A stretch of DNA of 64,000 nt from Stanieria cyanosphaera PCC 7437 (GCF_000317575.1 NC_019748.1:822001-886000), one strand, 5' to 3'. Counted from the stretch's first letter, positions 1 to 8,712 are shown. Numbers and translations are program-made. Notes: generated by a model not told the origin, from the sequence alone.

Positions 1-952
1 CTATTTTTAAAGCGAGGGGATGACCGCGATAAATTTCAATTAACTCATCCCAACGTTCTATTTCTGATAATTGCTTGTCTTCAAGTAACTGACGTGCTGC
101 TGTAGTTAAACCTTGAAGTTGCAAAGAACGGATTGATGCCGAAGCACTTTCTAGTATGGCTAAATCTTTCGGTTTTTCGTTCCCAATTAGCAATAAACAG
201 CTTTGATGTTCTAATTGAGCGATCTGACGAAATAATTCACCGTACATTTGATGCTCATCTTGATATGGTTGGGTCGCATTTCCCGTTGCCAAAATTGATT
301 CTATTTGATCAAAGATCAACAAACAACGACTTTGACGCAATTGAAATAGTAATTGAGAGATTTTTTGAGCAACTGTAGCTTCAAAAGTTTGTCTGTGTGC
401 AGTCAACACTATAGCTTCAGATAGGACAGTTTCTATCGATGGTGCATGAGCTAGACTACGCCAAAAGATATAATCAAATTCTTTTTGAAACTGTTTAGCT
501 AAGTGTACAGCGAGCGTAGTTTTACCAATACCACCCAAACCATATAAAATGATTACTCGACAGCGTTCTTGAATCAACCATTGCCGTGATGTTTCAATTT
601 CAGCTAGTCTTCCATAACAAACCATTCCATCAGGTGCTTCTCCCCAATCTTGTCCTGAATATTGAACTGTTTGCTGTTGACTAAGTTTGATTTCTCCTAC
701 ATTTAATTCTGCTACTGCCGTCTGAGGTTTGGTAAAAATAGCTAGTAACTGACTTGGTTTAAGTTCTAAAACCTGAGCGATCTTAGCTAATTTATCATGC
801 CCTGGTTTTTTGATTACACCACTAATCAGTTTACTCAGATAGGTTTTATCAATTCCAGTCTGTTGGGCGAGTCGATAGGCATTGATATTTTTTTTCATGA
901 GTAACTGTTTAAATATCTCGCCTGCCAAATAACTATTTTGAAATTTTGTCAC
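1..952 (-). CDS. STAND ATPase, XRE-type HTH plus NB-ARC domain (3' part outside window)
   Basis: The minus strand is open from a GTG at 952 to the window edge, so the C-terminal part is missing. Residues about 25-75 form a Cro/C1-type helix-turn-helix (AQQTGIDKTYLSKLISG). An NB-ARC nucleotide-binding domain follows, with Walker A GLGGIGKTTLA and a kinase-2 strand CLLIFDQIESIL. Proteins of this class are ATP-driven switches that usually carry WD40 or TPR sensor repeats C-terminally; those would lie outside the window. An alternative ATG is at 898 (codon 19), inside the HTH, so the GTG is preferred. The trigger and output are unknown; signalling, regulation or defence are all possible. Confidence 0.75.
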   Translation of the reverse strand, partial: MTKFQNSYLAGEIFKQLLMKKNINAYRLAQQTGIDKTYLSKLISGVIKKPGHDKLAKIAQVLELKPSQLLAIFTKPQTAVAELNVGEIKLSQQQTVQYSGQDWGEAPDGMVCYGRLAEIETSRQWLIQERCRVIILYGLGGIGKTTLAVHLAKQFQKEFDYIFWRSLAHAPSIETVLSEAIVLTAHRQTFEATVAQKISQLLFQLRQSRCLLIFDQIESILATGNATQPYQDEHQMYGELFRQIAQLEHQSCLLLIGNEKPKDLAILESASASIRSLQLQGLTTAARQLLEDKQLSEIERWDELIEIYRGHPLALKI

Positions 953-1205
953 TATCGGTAATTGGGTTAATTGAGCAACTACAAAAATTTAAAAACAAAC
1001 AATATCTAATCTCACTCCAAGTTAATGATGGTTTTTTATGCCAAGAGAAATTTTTTGTAATAAATATTTAAGTTTTTTTAGATAAAATTATTCAACCTGA
1101 AAATCATTCAACTAGTTGAATTTTTTTGAGGATTTTAAGCAACTTTTCATTTTCTTACTCAGGAAGTTATAAAAAAATAAGAATATCTTTGAAGGAGATT
1201 AAGTA

Positions 1206-1418
1206 ATGATCACAGTTAAAGCTTTTTGGAGAAATAATGCGCTACCTGCCCAAAAAATTAAAATTGCTGTTGCATTCAATGACTTTTTTGGAGGTGGTGT
1301 AACTGATGATAATGGTGAGATTGATTTTGATTTAGAACCAGGACACGGACAAATTTTTTATCGAGGTTGTCCTATTTATATTGGAAAAATTGATGAAATT
1401 ATAACTATTCATATTTGA
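1206..1418 (+). CDS. small hypothetical protein, 70 aa
   Basis: A clear Shine-Dalgarno sequence (GAAGGAGAT) sits eight bases before the ATG, which argues for a real gene. The protein begins MITVKAFWRNNALPAQKIKI and contains GGGVTDDNGEIDFDL, which looks like a small beta-sandwich of the carboxypeptidase-regulatory/transthyretin type; that likeness is only an impression. I do not recognise the family. Just downstream (about 1509-1577) lies a short in-frame tail (GGGDGYITSTGRQLDLVF, then a stop) that looks like the end of a second, eroded gene. Confidence 0.5.
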   Translation: MITVKAFWRNNALPAQKIKIAVAFNDFFGGGVTDDNGEIDFDLEPGHGQIFYRGCPIYIGKIDEIITIHI

Positions 1419-1698
1419 AAAACTTAATAATTCAATCTAGGCAAAATTTAGACTATTTATTTATCAGGATGACAATATTGGTCAAGCAAGATTAATTTTC
1501 AACCTATGCTTGGAGGTGGTGATGGCTATATAACTTCAACAGGTCGTCAATTAGATTTAGTTTTTTCTATCCAATAAATATTTAGCAATTATTATCAATT
1601 CTCTTCTTTTTAGGAGAGATAATTTTTTATTATTTATTGTTAATTGTTGGATATTTTTCTCTAAATATTTTATTGATTGATGTTATTTTTTTAGAAAA

Positions 1699-2238
1699 AT
1701 GGGAATAATAAATCCAGAAAAACCTAGCAATTTAATTTCGATCTCGAATCTTTATAGGTTTATTTTAGATGAATCTAAAAATCTTGAGATTAATTCAACT
1801 TTAGATACAGCCGATTACTTTCTTAGCATCAATCGTCGTGAAGATAATTTGAATACTAACTACAATCTTAGTTTTATATCTACAGCCGATCCTATCTCAA
1901 CCGTTTCCGTCACAGCACAAGATAGCGAAGCCAAAGAAGAAGGAACTAATGCAGGAAAATTTAGAATTACTCGCGATGGCGATACTTCAGAAGCACAGAC
2001 AGTAAATTATGTAATCGCAACAGGAGGCGGTCAAGCAGTTAACGGCGTTGACTACGAGAAATTATCTGGTTCGATAACTATTCCCGCAGAACATTTCTAT
2101 GTCGATCTTTTTGTTACTCCCATTGATGATAGTGTGGTTGAACGCACTGAAAAAGTAACTATCACTCTTAAAGAAGTTGATGGCGACATCGGTACGGGAA
2201 CAACCCAAACTGCTACAGTTACTATCGAAGACAATTAG
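1699..2238 (+). CDS. Calx-beta domain protein, 179 aa
   Basis: Residues about 70-178 form one Calx-beta domain: acidic strands, the VNGVDYEKLSGSITIPA segment (typical NGxDYxxxSGxxxI.A) and the closing ERTEKVTITL / TATVTIEDN strands. Calx-beta domains bind calcium and are usually repeated in very large cyanobacterial surface or secreted proteins. A single domain with a 65-residue leader lacking a signal peptide suggests a fragment of a larger gene. There is no convincing ribosome-binding site at this ATG. Confidence 0.6.
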   Translation: MGIINPEKPSNLISISNLYRFILDESKNLEINSTLDTADYFLSINRREDNLNTNYNLSFISTADPISTVSVTAQDSEAKEEGTNAGKFRITRDGDTSEAQTVNYVIATGGGQAVNGVDYEKLSGSITIPAEHFYVDLFVTPIDDSVVERTEKVTITLKEVDGDIGTGTTQTATVTIEDN

Positions 2239-2262
2239 AAATTTAAAACCTAATATTAGTGT

Positions 2263-2286
2263 AAGGGCGAACAGTAGTTTGCCCCT
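2263..2286. repeat. palindromic GGGCGAAC/GTTTGCCC repeat
   Basis: An inverted repeat (AGGGCGAAC, short spacer, GTTTGCCCCT) just after the Calx-beta gene. A diverged copy is at 6584-6606. Short hairpins of this kind are scattered between cyanobacterial genes; function unknown. Confidence 0.5.
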
Positions 2287-2307
2287 ACAAAAATTATTGA
2301 TAAGGTA

Positions 2308-2556
2308 TCAAGCATTAATTATCTCGGGTGTTGAATTAAATAAAATAGGCTCAAAATGTAACACTATTATTTGTTCTGGACGTAAACCTAAAGATTCATA
2401 AGTTTGTCCCTCCGCATCGCTAAATTCTACTTCAAAAGCTTTACCATCAGCTAAAATTTCTACAACAGTTCCTACTTGACCTCGACACAAATTTTGTTCG
2501 GGTAGATTTACTGTTAACGCGACTACATCAAGTAGTTTAATATTATCGCTTGTCAT
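2308..2556 (-). CDS. DUF4926 domain protein, 82 aa
   Basis: The sequence matches the DUF4926 pattern: LLDVVALTVNLPEQNL, GQVGTVVEIL, then FEVEFSDAEGQTY and a closing LRPEQIIVL. It is a small predicted SH3-like beta-barrel. It lies 18 bases downstream of the DUF6883 gene on the same strand, and the two families often occur as neighbours in cyanobacteria. The pair has the size and arrangement of a toxin-antitoxin or immunity module, but I know of no proven biochemical activity. Confidence 0.75.
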   Translation of the reverse strand: MTSDNIKLLDVVALTVNLPEQNLCRGQVGTVVEILADGKAFEVEFSDAEGQTYESLGLRPEQIIVLHFEPILFNSTPEIINA

Positions 2557-2574
2557 TTTAAAGAAACCTCCTAA

Positions 2575-2931
2575 TTAAACAAGAGGATAGCAACTGGTTA
2601 ATTTGGGAATCTGAGAATTATGTTCGATAATCCAACCACTACGAATAACTGCATTTTTATTTTGCCATTTTAAAGTGAAATCTAGGGTGTAACGCTGTCC
2701 AAAATTATCTTTTCGCCCTAACTTAGCTTGATGGGTTTTGATAACTTCAAGCAAAATTTGACGTAACTCAAGGGCATTTTCTGCCGTTATTCCCAGTATT
2801 GATTGAAAAAGTCGCGCTTTATGTTTGCCTATCTTGTGTTCTTGATTGAGACAATAATCACGCAGTTTGCAAAGATCGACAAATGCATTTTCTGCATTAG
2901 GTATGAGTTGAGTTAAATTAGATTCTTCCAT
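2575..2931 (-). CDS. DUF6883-like protein, 118 aa
   Basis: The protein carries the pattern LIPNAENAFVDLCKLRDYCLN, then HKARLFQSILGITAENALELRQILLEVI and a C-terminal RYTLDFTLKWQNKNAVIRSGWII strand region ending in a conserved CYPL. This matches what I remember of DUF6883, a family seen beside DUF4926 and also as the C-terminal module of some polymorphic-toxin-like proteins. It is the first gene of a two-gene unit with the downstream DUF4926 gene. A role as toxin partner is inference from size and pairing. Confidence 0.65.
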   Translation of the reverse strand: MEESNLTQLIPNAENAFVDLCKLRDYCLNQEHKIGKHKARLFQSILGITAENALELRQILLEVIKTHQAKLGRKDNFGQRYTLDFTLKWQNKNAVIRSGWIIEHNSQIPKLTSCYPLV

Positions 2932-2949
2932 AAGATTTTTTGGTCACAT

Positions 2950-3022
2950 TTTGCCACAGTAGAGAAAAGTCTAATGCTTCTAAAATTTCTCTAGCAGTTG
3001 TAAAGCGATCGCGTTTTGACAT
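2950..3022 (-). pseudogene. possible remnant of a Ser/Thr protein kinase C-lobe
   Basis: The minus strand reads [17 protein letters not shown], which resembles the end of Hanks-type kinase domains (the RYQTAREVLEAL region). No kinase motifs are left around it. The open frame runs into the start of the DUF6883 gene. It fits the decayed character of 2.9-4.3 kb, but is too short to be sure. Confidence 0.3.
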
Positions 3023-3039
3023 TGGCGAACGGGTTTGGA

Positions 3040-3162
3040 ATTTTAGATTTTTATAACAATTCTAATGTGGTGGATGTTTATATTGGTTATCTGAGAAGAA
3101 AGATTGATCGCGATTATTCTCAGCAGTTAATTCATACTATTCGAGGTGTGGTTATTGTTTAA
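3040..3162 (+). pseudogene. remnant of an OmpR-family response regulator, C-terminus
   Basis: The plus strand reads [20 protein letters not shown], followed by [10 protein letters not shown] and a stop. This is the recognition helix and wing of an OmpR/PhoB DNA-binding domain. The receiver domain and most of the winged helix are missing. It directly precedes the histidine kinase remnant, as expected for a former two-component operon. Confidence 0.6.
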
Positions 3163-3189
3163 GAGTTGAATCAATTGATTTTTCTTAGT

Positions 3190-4257
3190 TAACAGTTCGG
3201 GCGACAATTTGGCGAGTATATAATCTCCCTTTAGCGATCGCTGCTAATGAAATTGCTGAAGCAATTTGGCTTAACAATAACAAGCAATCAGAGCAAATTG
3301 TGTTACAATTCGCTCAATCTTTGCAACCTGTTTCTCAAGCTTTAGATCGTCTTTTCTTGTTAATTATATTTGGATTTCCAATTGTTTTATTATTAGCTGG
3401 TTTAGGTGGATTATTTTTAGCAGACCGAGCTTTACGTCCAATTAATAGCATTATTCAAACTGCCGAAGCAATTAGCCCTGATGATTTGAGTCGCAGAATT
3501 GATTATCAAGGGGTCAAAGACGAAGTGGGGCGTTTGGCAATGACTTTAGATAAAATGTTTGATCGAATTGAGTTAGCCTTTGAACACGAACGACGTTTTA
3601 TTGCTGATGCTCTTAGTCGTCGACGTACACCTGCTGAATATGAAACCACTTTATTAGATTTGGAAAAAGAAACAGATCGTTTAATTCATTTAACTAATGT
3701 ATTATTATTTTTAGCCCGTTTAGAGCAAGAAGAATTAGAAGGAAAAGGTACTTTATTTTGAAGTAGATTTAAGCAATTTATTAGAAGTATTAATTGAACA
3801 AATTCAGCCTTGAGCAGAAAAATCTCAGATCGATATTGTTGCTAAAATTAGTTCAGAATTGTCGCTCGTGGGAAATTGTGATTTATTTATCAGTTTATTT
3901 TTAAATCTTTTAGACAATGCGGTTAAATATACGCCTTCTTAAGGACAAGTAAAATTGAAAGCTGATCAAAATCAAACTCAAATTTTGGTAACAATTAGTA
4001 ATACAGGAACAGGAATTGCTGACAAACATCTACCCTTTCTGTTTGAAAGATTTTATCGCATCGAAGGCGATCGCGGTATTTTAGATAACGATTTAGATCG
4101 AGCTTCTAGTTATACCTATATTTTGACTGTTTGTACCAATGAAAAACAATTAAATTTTTTGATTGAAGAAATTACACCTCTCCTCAAAAAAGTTGGTGGA
4201 ATTTGTTTAGTGAAGCGGCGTACAAGCCGAGGGTTTATGAACCCCGTCCCAAATTGA
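3190..4257 (+). pseudogene. decayed sensor histidine kinase fused to a P-II-like tail
   Basis: A transmembrane segment (LFLLIIFGFPIVLLLAGLGG) and a HAMP domain (LRPINSIIQTAEAISPDDLS) are intact. The HisKA helix has lost its H-box: FEHERRFIADA joins directly to LSRRRTPAEYE, so the phospho-accepting His is deleted. A frameshift follows near 3755, then in-frame stops TGA (3811-3813) and TAA (near 3940). The ATPase part resumes (NLLDNAVKYTPS, GIADKHLPFLFERFYRIEGD) but breaks before the G2 box. The last part (YILTVCTNEKQLNFLIEEI, then a GGICLV strand) looks like the C-terminal half of a P-II-like protein, perhaps linked to the adjacent carbonic anhydrase. Not a functional kinase. Confidence 0.8.
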
Positions 4258-4285
4258 ATTCGGGGGACAGCCTCTCACTGATGCA
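4208..4285 (+). repeat. possible IS200/IS605-type right-end remnant with hairpin
   Basis: The P-II-like reading frame stops making sense exactly here. The segment contains a GTCCC...GGGAC hairpin (4246-4268) and a GTTTATGAACCCCGTCCC stretch that recalls the 3' ends of TnpB-only IS200/IS605 elements in cyanobacteria. There is no transposase gene nearby. The identification is from memory and tentative. Confidence 0.35.
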
Positions 4286-4389
4286 GCTTAGGTAAATCAT
4301 TAAACAGTTCAAGTTATTCTTTCCGACAACTAAGATTGAGGATTATGATGTCAACAAAAGCCGTTGATTTACCAACTAGGGAGTTGTCT

Positions 4390-5070
4390 ATGCCTCTTAG
4401 TCGCATTATTCAGGGATTGGGTGAATTTCAGACGAACTATTTTAATACTCATCAAGAATTATTTCAGCAACTTTCTCAAGGCCAAACTCCTGACATTCTG
4501 CTAATTACTTGTTCTGATTCCAGAATAGATCCTAATTTATTAACTCAAACTCAACCTGGAGAATTATTTATTATTCGCAATATCGGCAATATTGTTCCTC
4601 CTCATGGCATTCTTAATAGTAGCGAGGGTGCAGGAATTGAATATGCAGTAGCAGCTTTAGATATTAAACACGTTGTAGTCTGTGGACATTCTCATTGTGG
4701 CAGTATGAAAGCCTTGTTACAACTTAATAAACTAAATGAAGAAATGCCTTTAGTTTACGATTGGTTAAAACATCATGGCGAACCTGTGCGTCGTTTATTA
4801 AAAGAAAATTATGGTAATTGTAGTGAAGAACAATTATTGAAGATTGCTATTGAAGAAAATGTTTTAACTCAGATCGAAAATTTAGAAACTTATCCTGTCA
4901 TTCGTTCCAAAATGCACAGCGGTCAAATTTCTCTTCACGCTTGGGTTTATACCATAGAAACTGGCAAAATTTATGCTTATGATGCTAATAAAGGCGAATT
5001 TGCTTTGCTTAGTTCTGGACCGTTTCCTGTTCCTAATCCTTTATCAATTATTCATCACCAACAAGCTTAA
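4390..5070 (+). CDS. beta-class carbonic anhydrase (CcaA/IcfA-like)
   Basis: Zinc enzyme interconverting CO2 and bicarbonate. The zinc ligands are visible: Cys and Asp/Arg dyad in CSDSRIDPN, then the HSHCG motif about 60 residues on. NIGNIVPPHG and VYDWLKHHGEPVRRLL closely resemble CcaA, the carboxysomal enzyme of Synechocystis, but this protein (227 aa) lacks the long C-terminal extension that tethers CcaA to CcmM. Carboxysomal location is therefore unproven. I chose the ATG at 4390 because the family starts MxxLIxGLxxF; the frame is open upstream to an ATG at 4336. It follows the P-II-like remnant, a neighbour type common in inorganic-carbon loci. Confidence 0.88.
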   Translation: MPLSRIIQGLGEFQTNYFNTHQELFQQLSQGQTPDILLITCSDSRIDPNLLTQTQPGELFIIRNIGNIVPPHGILNSSEGAGIEYAVAALDIKHVVVCGHSHCGSMKALLQLNKLNEEMPLVYDWLKHHGEPVRRLLKENYGNCSEEQLLKIAIEENVLTQIENLETYPVIRSKMHSGQISLHAWVYTIETGKIYAYDANKGEFALLSSGPFPVPNPLSIIHHQQA

Positions 5071-5199
5071 AGTGTTGATGTTTATCTTTTAAAATTTGCT
5101 CTCTCTTGGAAAAGAATTATCTGATTTGATTTAATAATTAAGCTATTCTTTTCCTGTTACTTTTTTTGATTGACAATCAAGACAATTCCCAACTCAATA

Positions 5200-6498
5200 A
5201 TGAAAAAATCTTTATCTAAGAAAAATAAAGAAATTTTTCTCCAAAAAATATCTAGTTATTCCCAATCAAGCTATCGCTGGTTGATAGCCACTCCTGAAAG
5301 AGCATTAAATAAAGCTTATCAAGCAGCCTTACAAATTCAATTTTTAGAAGCAGATTATTTAGCAGCACAACAACAAATCCAGGCTACTAATAATTATAAA
5401 TCGACCATTATAGAATGTTTACAATCAGACCTGGAGCAATATTTAGCAATTATTAAAATTAATTTAGCTGAATTTAAAGTTAGTCGTTTTTTACTTAATT
5501 CTCAAAACTCTAACTCTTGGGAAAAGTTAGTTGTCATTGATGAAGTTCTGAAAAAATATCGTACAGATATCGTTGAAGCATCCGTAGTAGAACCAATTAA
5601 TACTCTTGAAAAATCTAATTCACCAACTAATTATGCTTCTGTACAAGATGAGTTTATAAATGTTCAATCAACAACAGAAAAAACTGAAGTATTACCACGA
5701 TCGCGAAGTGCCTCGCCAAGGGAGAGATCTCTATCAAGAAGTTTTCAAAGAATTAAAACAGATTTTAATAACAATAGTGAAGCAGAAATTTTACAAAATT
5801 TTCGTCGTTCTCGTTGGATAACTCAAACTGCAATTCGATGTATACTTCTGTTAATTATTATTCCATTATTAACTCAACAATTATCTAAAGAATTTTTGTT
5901 ATTACCTTTAGTTGAAGAATTTCGCGCTAGCCACAACGCAGAAATATTTATTAATAATGATATGAAACAAGAAGCTTTCAGAGAATTACAAATCTTTGAA
6001 GAAGGATTAAAATTTCAAAGTCTTCTAGGACAAATTTCTAATATTTCACCTGAAGCTACAGAATTAAAGCTCAAAGAAAAAGCTAATGAATTAGCCGAAG
6101 AATTTAGTTATAAAAGTAATGTTGCTATCAGTAATGTATTTGCTGATTTATTGGGATTAATTGCCTTTGCAGGAGTTGTACTAACCAATCAACAAGGAAT
6201 TATTGCGGTCAAAAGTTTTCTTGACAGCATGATTTACAACTTAAGCGACAGTGCTAAAGCATTTATTATTATTATGTTGACCGATATCTTTGTCGGTTTT
6301 CACTCGCCTCATGGTTGGGAAATAATTATGGAAGGTGTTGCTAATCATTTAGGAATTCAGCCTAATCGCAGTGCTATCTTTTTATTTATTGCTACTTTTC
6401 CTGTTATTCTCGATACTATTTTTAAATATTGGATTTTTAGATATCTTAACCGTATTTCACCTTCAGCCGTTGCTACTTTGAAAAATATGAATGAATGA
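5200..6498 (+). CDS. pxcA: proton extrusion protein PxcA (CemA family)
   Basis: Cytoplasmic-membrane protein required for light-induced net proton extrusion in cyanobacteria; homologue of plastid CemA. The first ~200 residues are the soluble cyanobacterial extension (SSYRWLIATPERALNKAYQAA). The CemA core begins at FRRSRWITQTAIRCILLLII, followed by further membrane helices and the signature TDIFVGFHSPHGWE. The ATG at 5200 is preferred over an upstream TTG at 5170. Between extension and core, residues about 168-186 (RSRSASPRERSLSRS) are encoded by a HIP1-type interspersed repeat (5694-5740). Confidence 0.9.
   Translation: MKKSLSKKNKEIFLQKISSYSQSSYRWLIATPERALNKAYQAALQIQFLEADYLAAQQQIQATNNYKSTIIECLQSDLEQYLAIIKINLAEFKVSRFLLNSQNSNSWEKLVVIDEVLKKYRTDIVEASVVEPINTLEKSNSPTNYASVQDEFINVQSTTEKTEVLPRSRSASPRERSLSRSFQRIKTDFNNNSEAEILQNFRRSRWITQTAIRCILLLIIIPLLTQQLSKEFLLLPLVEEFRASHNAEIFINNDMKQEAFRELQIFEEGLKFQSLLGQISNISPEATELKLKEKANELAEEFSYKSNVAISNVFADLLGLIAFAGVVLTNQQGIIAVKSFLDSMIYNLSDSAKAFIIIMLTDIFVGFHSPHGWEIIMEGVANHLGIQPNRSAIFLFIATFPVILDTIFKYWIFRYLNRISPSAVATLKNMNE
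5694..5740. repeat. HIP1-type interspersed repeat inside pxcA
   Basis: The stretch CGATCGCGAAGTGCCTCGCC continues into GGGAGAGATC and resembles the intergenic repeats at 20551-20590 and 27923-27971. It is read in frame as an Arg/Ser-rich linker in the variable part of PxcA. Confidence 0.5.
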
Positions 6499-6583
6499 AC
6501 TACTTATCTGAGATCAAAGATTTGTACTTTATTGTTAATTAAAATAGCCTTACATAAAAGGGTTAAAACTGAAAAATTTTGAA

Positions 6584-6606
6584 AGGGTAAACGGCATTCG
6601 CCCCTA
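6584..6606. repeat. palindromic repeat, second copy
   Basis: Diverged relative of the 2263-2286 repeat (AGGGTAAACGGCATTCGCCCCT), lying between pxcA and the Psb35-like gene. Confidence 0.4.
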
Positions 6607-6711
6607 GTATCTAGAATGATGTCCTAATCTTTCGTTCTAATGCTATAGGATCAAATACTCTTTTTTGATAAGATTACGTTTAATTAAGTTTTGTAAAGGA
6701 AAATTAGATTA

Positions 6712-6918
6712 ATGTATTTATTGCTCGAAGCTGCGATCGCAGGTGGTAAATTTCCTACTTATTTTGTTGCTGTTTATGTAGTTGGTTTTATTGCTGCTGT
6801 AAGTATTGGTTCTATTGCTTGGTAAAATTCCAAACGTCCTACTGGTTGGGAAGATGCGGAAAAACCTAATATTGTGCCAAACATTGATTTAGATAATGAT
6901 AAATTAAGTAAATTTTAG
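6712..6918 (+). pseudogene. Psb35-like small membrane protein interrupted by an in-frame TAA
   Basis: An ATG with an AAAGGAAAA ribosome-binding site opens 37 codons containing one membrane helix (YFVAVYVVGFIAAVSIGSIAW). A TAA at 6823-6825 follows, and the same frame then continues for 30 codons (NSKRPTGWEDAEKPNIVP) to a TAG at 6916. The continuation looks like genuine protein. The layout resembles the ~60-aa single-helix photosystem II assembly factor Psb35 (Ssl2148), where I recall a Tyr between the helix and NSKRP, so TAA may be a mutated TAT/TAC. Either a recent nonsense mutation, a sequencing error, or a truncated but functional helix. The family assignment is from memory. Confidence 0.55.
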
Positions 6919-7056
6919 TTAGCATAATTAAATTAAAGTCTTGCCCCGAGCGATCGCGAAAGAAGTGAAAAGATAACTGTCGTCAATAACAAATCAATTA
7001 GCCATGTACCTAACCGAAAAACAGTATAGCCGTTCTCAAATAAGTAAGGTACGCCA

Positions 7057-7077
7057 TTATCAGTTATCAGTTATCAG
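7057..7077. repeat. tandem heptamer TTATCAG x3
   Basis: Three perfect copies of a 7-bp unit. The same unit recurs four times at 17166-17193. Short tandem heptamers are common in cyanobacterial intergenic DNA. Confidence 0.8.
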
Positions 7078-7211
7078 TGAGCAGGAAGTAGAGACATAAA
7101 ATGTTATGTCTGTACAAAAGCGCGAAGCGTCCTGAGTAAGACGAAGGATCAAAAGTAGTAATCAACCATTAACATAAGCGAAGCGCACTACCGTAAATCT
7201 CAACTATTAAA

Positions 7212-7261
7212 GCTCAACCAGGGAAATGAACTGTATCTCATTAATCTGAGAACCCCGCTAT
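7212..7261 (+). repeat. dispersed ~50-bp repeat, copy A
   Basis: Shares GAACTGTATCTC, an imperfect CTCA/TGAG hairpin and a CGCTAT end with copy B at 11628-11675, with scattered differences. Both lie in the plus orientation outside genes. Unknown element. Confidence 0.6.
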
Positions 7262-7323
7262 TGTTTCTGGTTATTTCTTGGCAATAGCAACAATTACAAT
7301 CAACTATTTATTCGCATTCCAAA

Positions 7324-8415
7324 CTATTTCAAGATTTTAGAATAGCTTTCAGAAAATGGTTTGGCGAAAATCATTCTACCAGCAGAAGTTTGTAGAGAAG
7401 AAGTCACTACGACTTGAATTTCATCTCCAACATAATGATTGCCTTCCTCGACTACTACCATAGTGCCATCTTCAAGATAACCAATTCCCTGTTGTGGCTC
7501 TTTTCCTTCCTTCAGAATTTTTAATTCTAAATGATCACCTGGTAAGTAGATCGGACGTACTGCTTGAGCCAAATCATTAACATTGAGAATTACTACTTTT
7601 TGTAAGTTGGCAACTTTACTCAAATTGTAATCATTGGTTAAAAGCATACCACTAAGCTCTTGAGCCAAAGCAATTAATTTGGCATCTACTGTATCAATAT
7701 CTTCATAGTCAGCACTATGAATAATAATACGCTCAGGAAATGCTTCTTGAATACGATTGAGAATGTCTAAACCTCTTCTACCACGAATCCGTTTTTGATC
7801 GTTACTGCCATCAGCTAATTGCTGTAATTCTTGCAAAACGAACTTCGGTACTAAAATCTGTCCTTCCAAAAAACCAGTTTTAAGTAACTCTTCAATCCGA
7901 CCATCGATAATAGAGCTAGTGTCTAATATTTTAGTTGAGGTTGGTTTTAAAGTTCCTTCGGCGACCAACATCGTTTCTAGACTATTAGCATTGATCAAAC
8001 GTAAAAAAGTGCGTCCATGAGTATCAGCTAAACTCACTCCCATAAAAGAAAACATGACGCTGCCTAAAATAGCTAGCATCGGTTTGGCAAAACTAAGCTC
8101 TTTGGGAATTGGTAGCAAAAAGATTGGCGCAAGCATTAAATTAGCTACCAACAAACCTACTACTAAACCGATCGCACGAGTAATAATGGTTTCTATTGCT
8201 GTATTACGGATTTGAGTTTCTAATCTTCGATAGGTAGTTTGTACTACGACACCAATCCCCAAACCGATAATGGCACTAAAACCAGCGATAACGAAGCGTA
8301 AAGCGTCAATATTAGAAACTTGTTCGAGAATATCAGCAGGTAATAGTTGTAAACTCTCAAAACCAAGATTTACTGCTGCTACAATACAAATAATAATTAT
8401 GATGACATCAACCAT
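7324..8415 (-). CDS. PIN/TRAM domain membrane protein (YacL-like)
   Basis: A 363-residue protein with four predicted membrane helices in the first ~130 residues. A PIN nuclease fold starts at KILDTSSIIDGRIEELL (about residue 163), with acidic residues also in VLQELQQLAD, TVDAKLIALA and LLTNDYN. A TRAM nucleic-acid-binding domain forms the C-terminus (YLEDGTMVVVEEGNHYVGDE). This architecture is typical of the Bacillus YacL family, conserved in cyanobacteria and Firmicutes. PIN domains are often RNases, but the substrate here is unknown. Confidence 0.85.
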   Translation of the reverse strand: MVDVIIIIICIVAAVNLGFESLQLLPADILEQVSNIDALRFVIAGFSAIIGLGIGVVVQTTYRRLETQIRNTAIETIITRAIGLVVGLLVANLMLAPIFLLPIPKELSFAKPMLAILGSVMFSFMGVSLADTHGRTFLRLINANSLETMLVAEGTLKPTSTKILDTSSIIDGRIEELLKTGFLEGQILVPKFVLQELQQLADGSNDQKRIRGRRGLDILNRIQEAFPERIIIHSADYEDIDTVDAKLIALAQELSGMLLTNDYNLSKVANLQKVVILNVNDLAQAVRPIYLPGDHLELKILKEGKEPQQGIGYLEDGTMVVVEEGNHYVGDEIQVVVTSSLQTSAGRMIFAKPFSESYSKILK

Positions 8416-8712
8416 TGTTCTAGTTGAAATAAATTAGGTATATGTTTACTTTAATAAATCTGACAGACAGACTGTGAAAGACTACCTAGTTCTTAATATT
8501 GTATCTGTCTGGAATACTCTACTAAGGTAAATTGATTTATTATCATCGCAATTTCTTTCGGCAGGATTTATTACAAAATTTAGCTTTTTTCAGATTGTCA
8601 AAAATGGCTTGATAATGATTGTTCTCAACAAAAGAAGTTACTAGTCAGACTGTTTTTGTTCTATTTCAATTGTGGGTGACTGTTCGTTTAAACAAATTAA
8701 AAATCGATCTTA

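Larger units (their letters stand above)
6919..7323. other. intergenic region with repeats
   Basis: No gene seen. It holds a HIP1 site, three tandem TTATCAG heptamers (7057-7077) and one copy of a ~50-bp dispersed repeat (7212-7261). It lies between the Psb35-like gene and the 3' end of the convergent PIN-TRAM gene. Confidence 0.6.
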
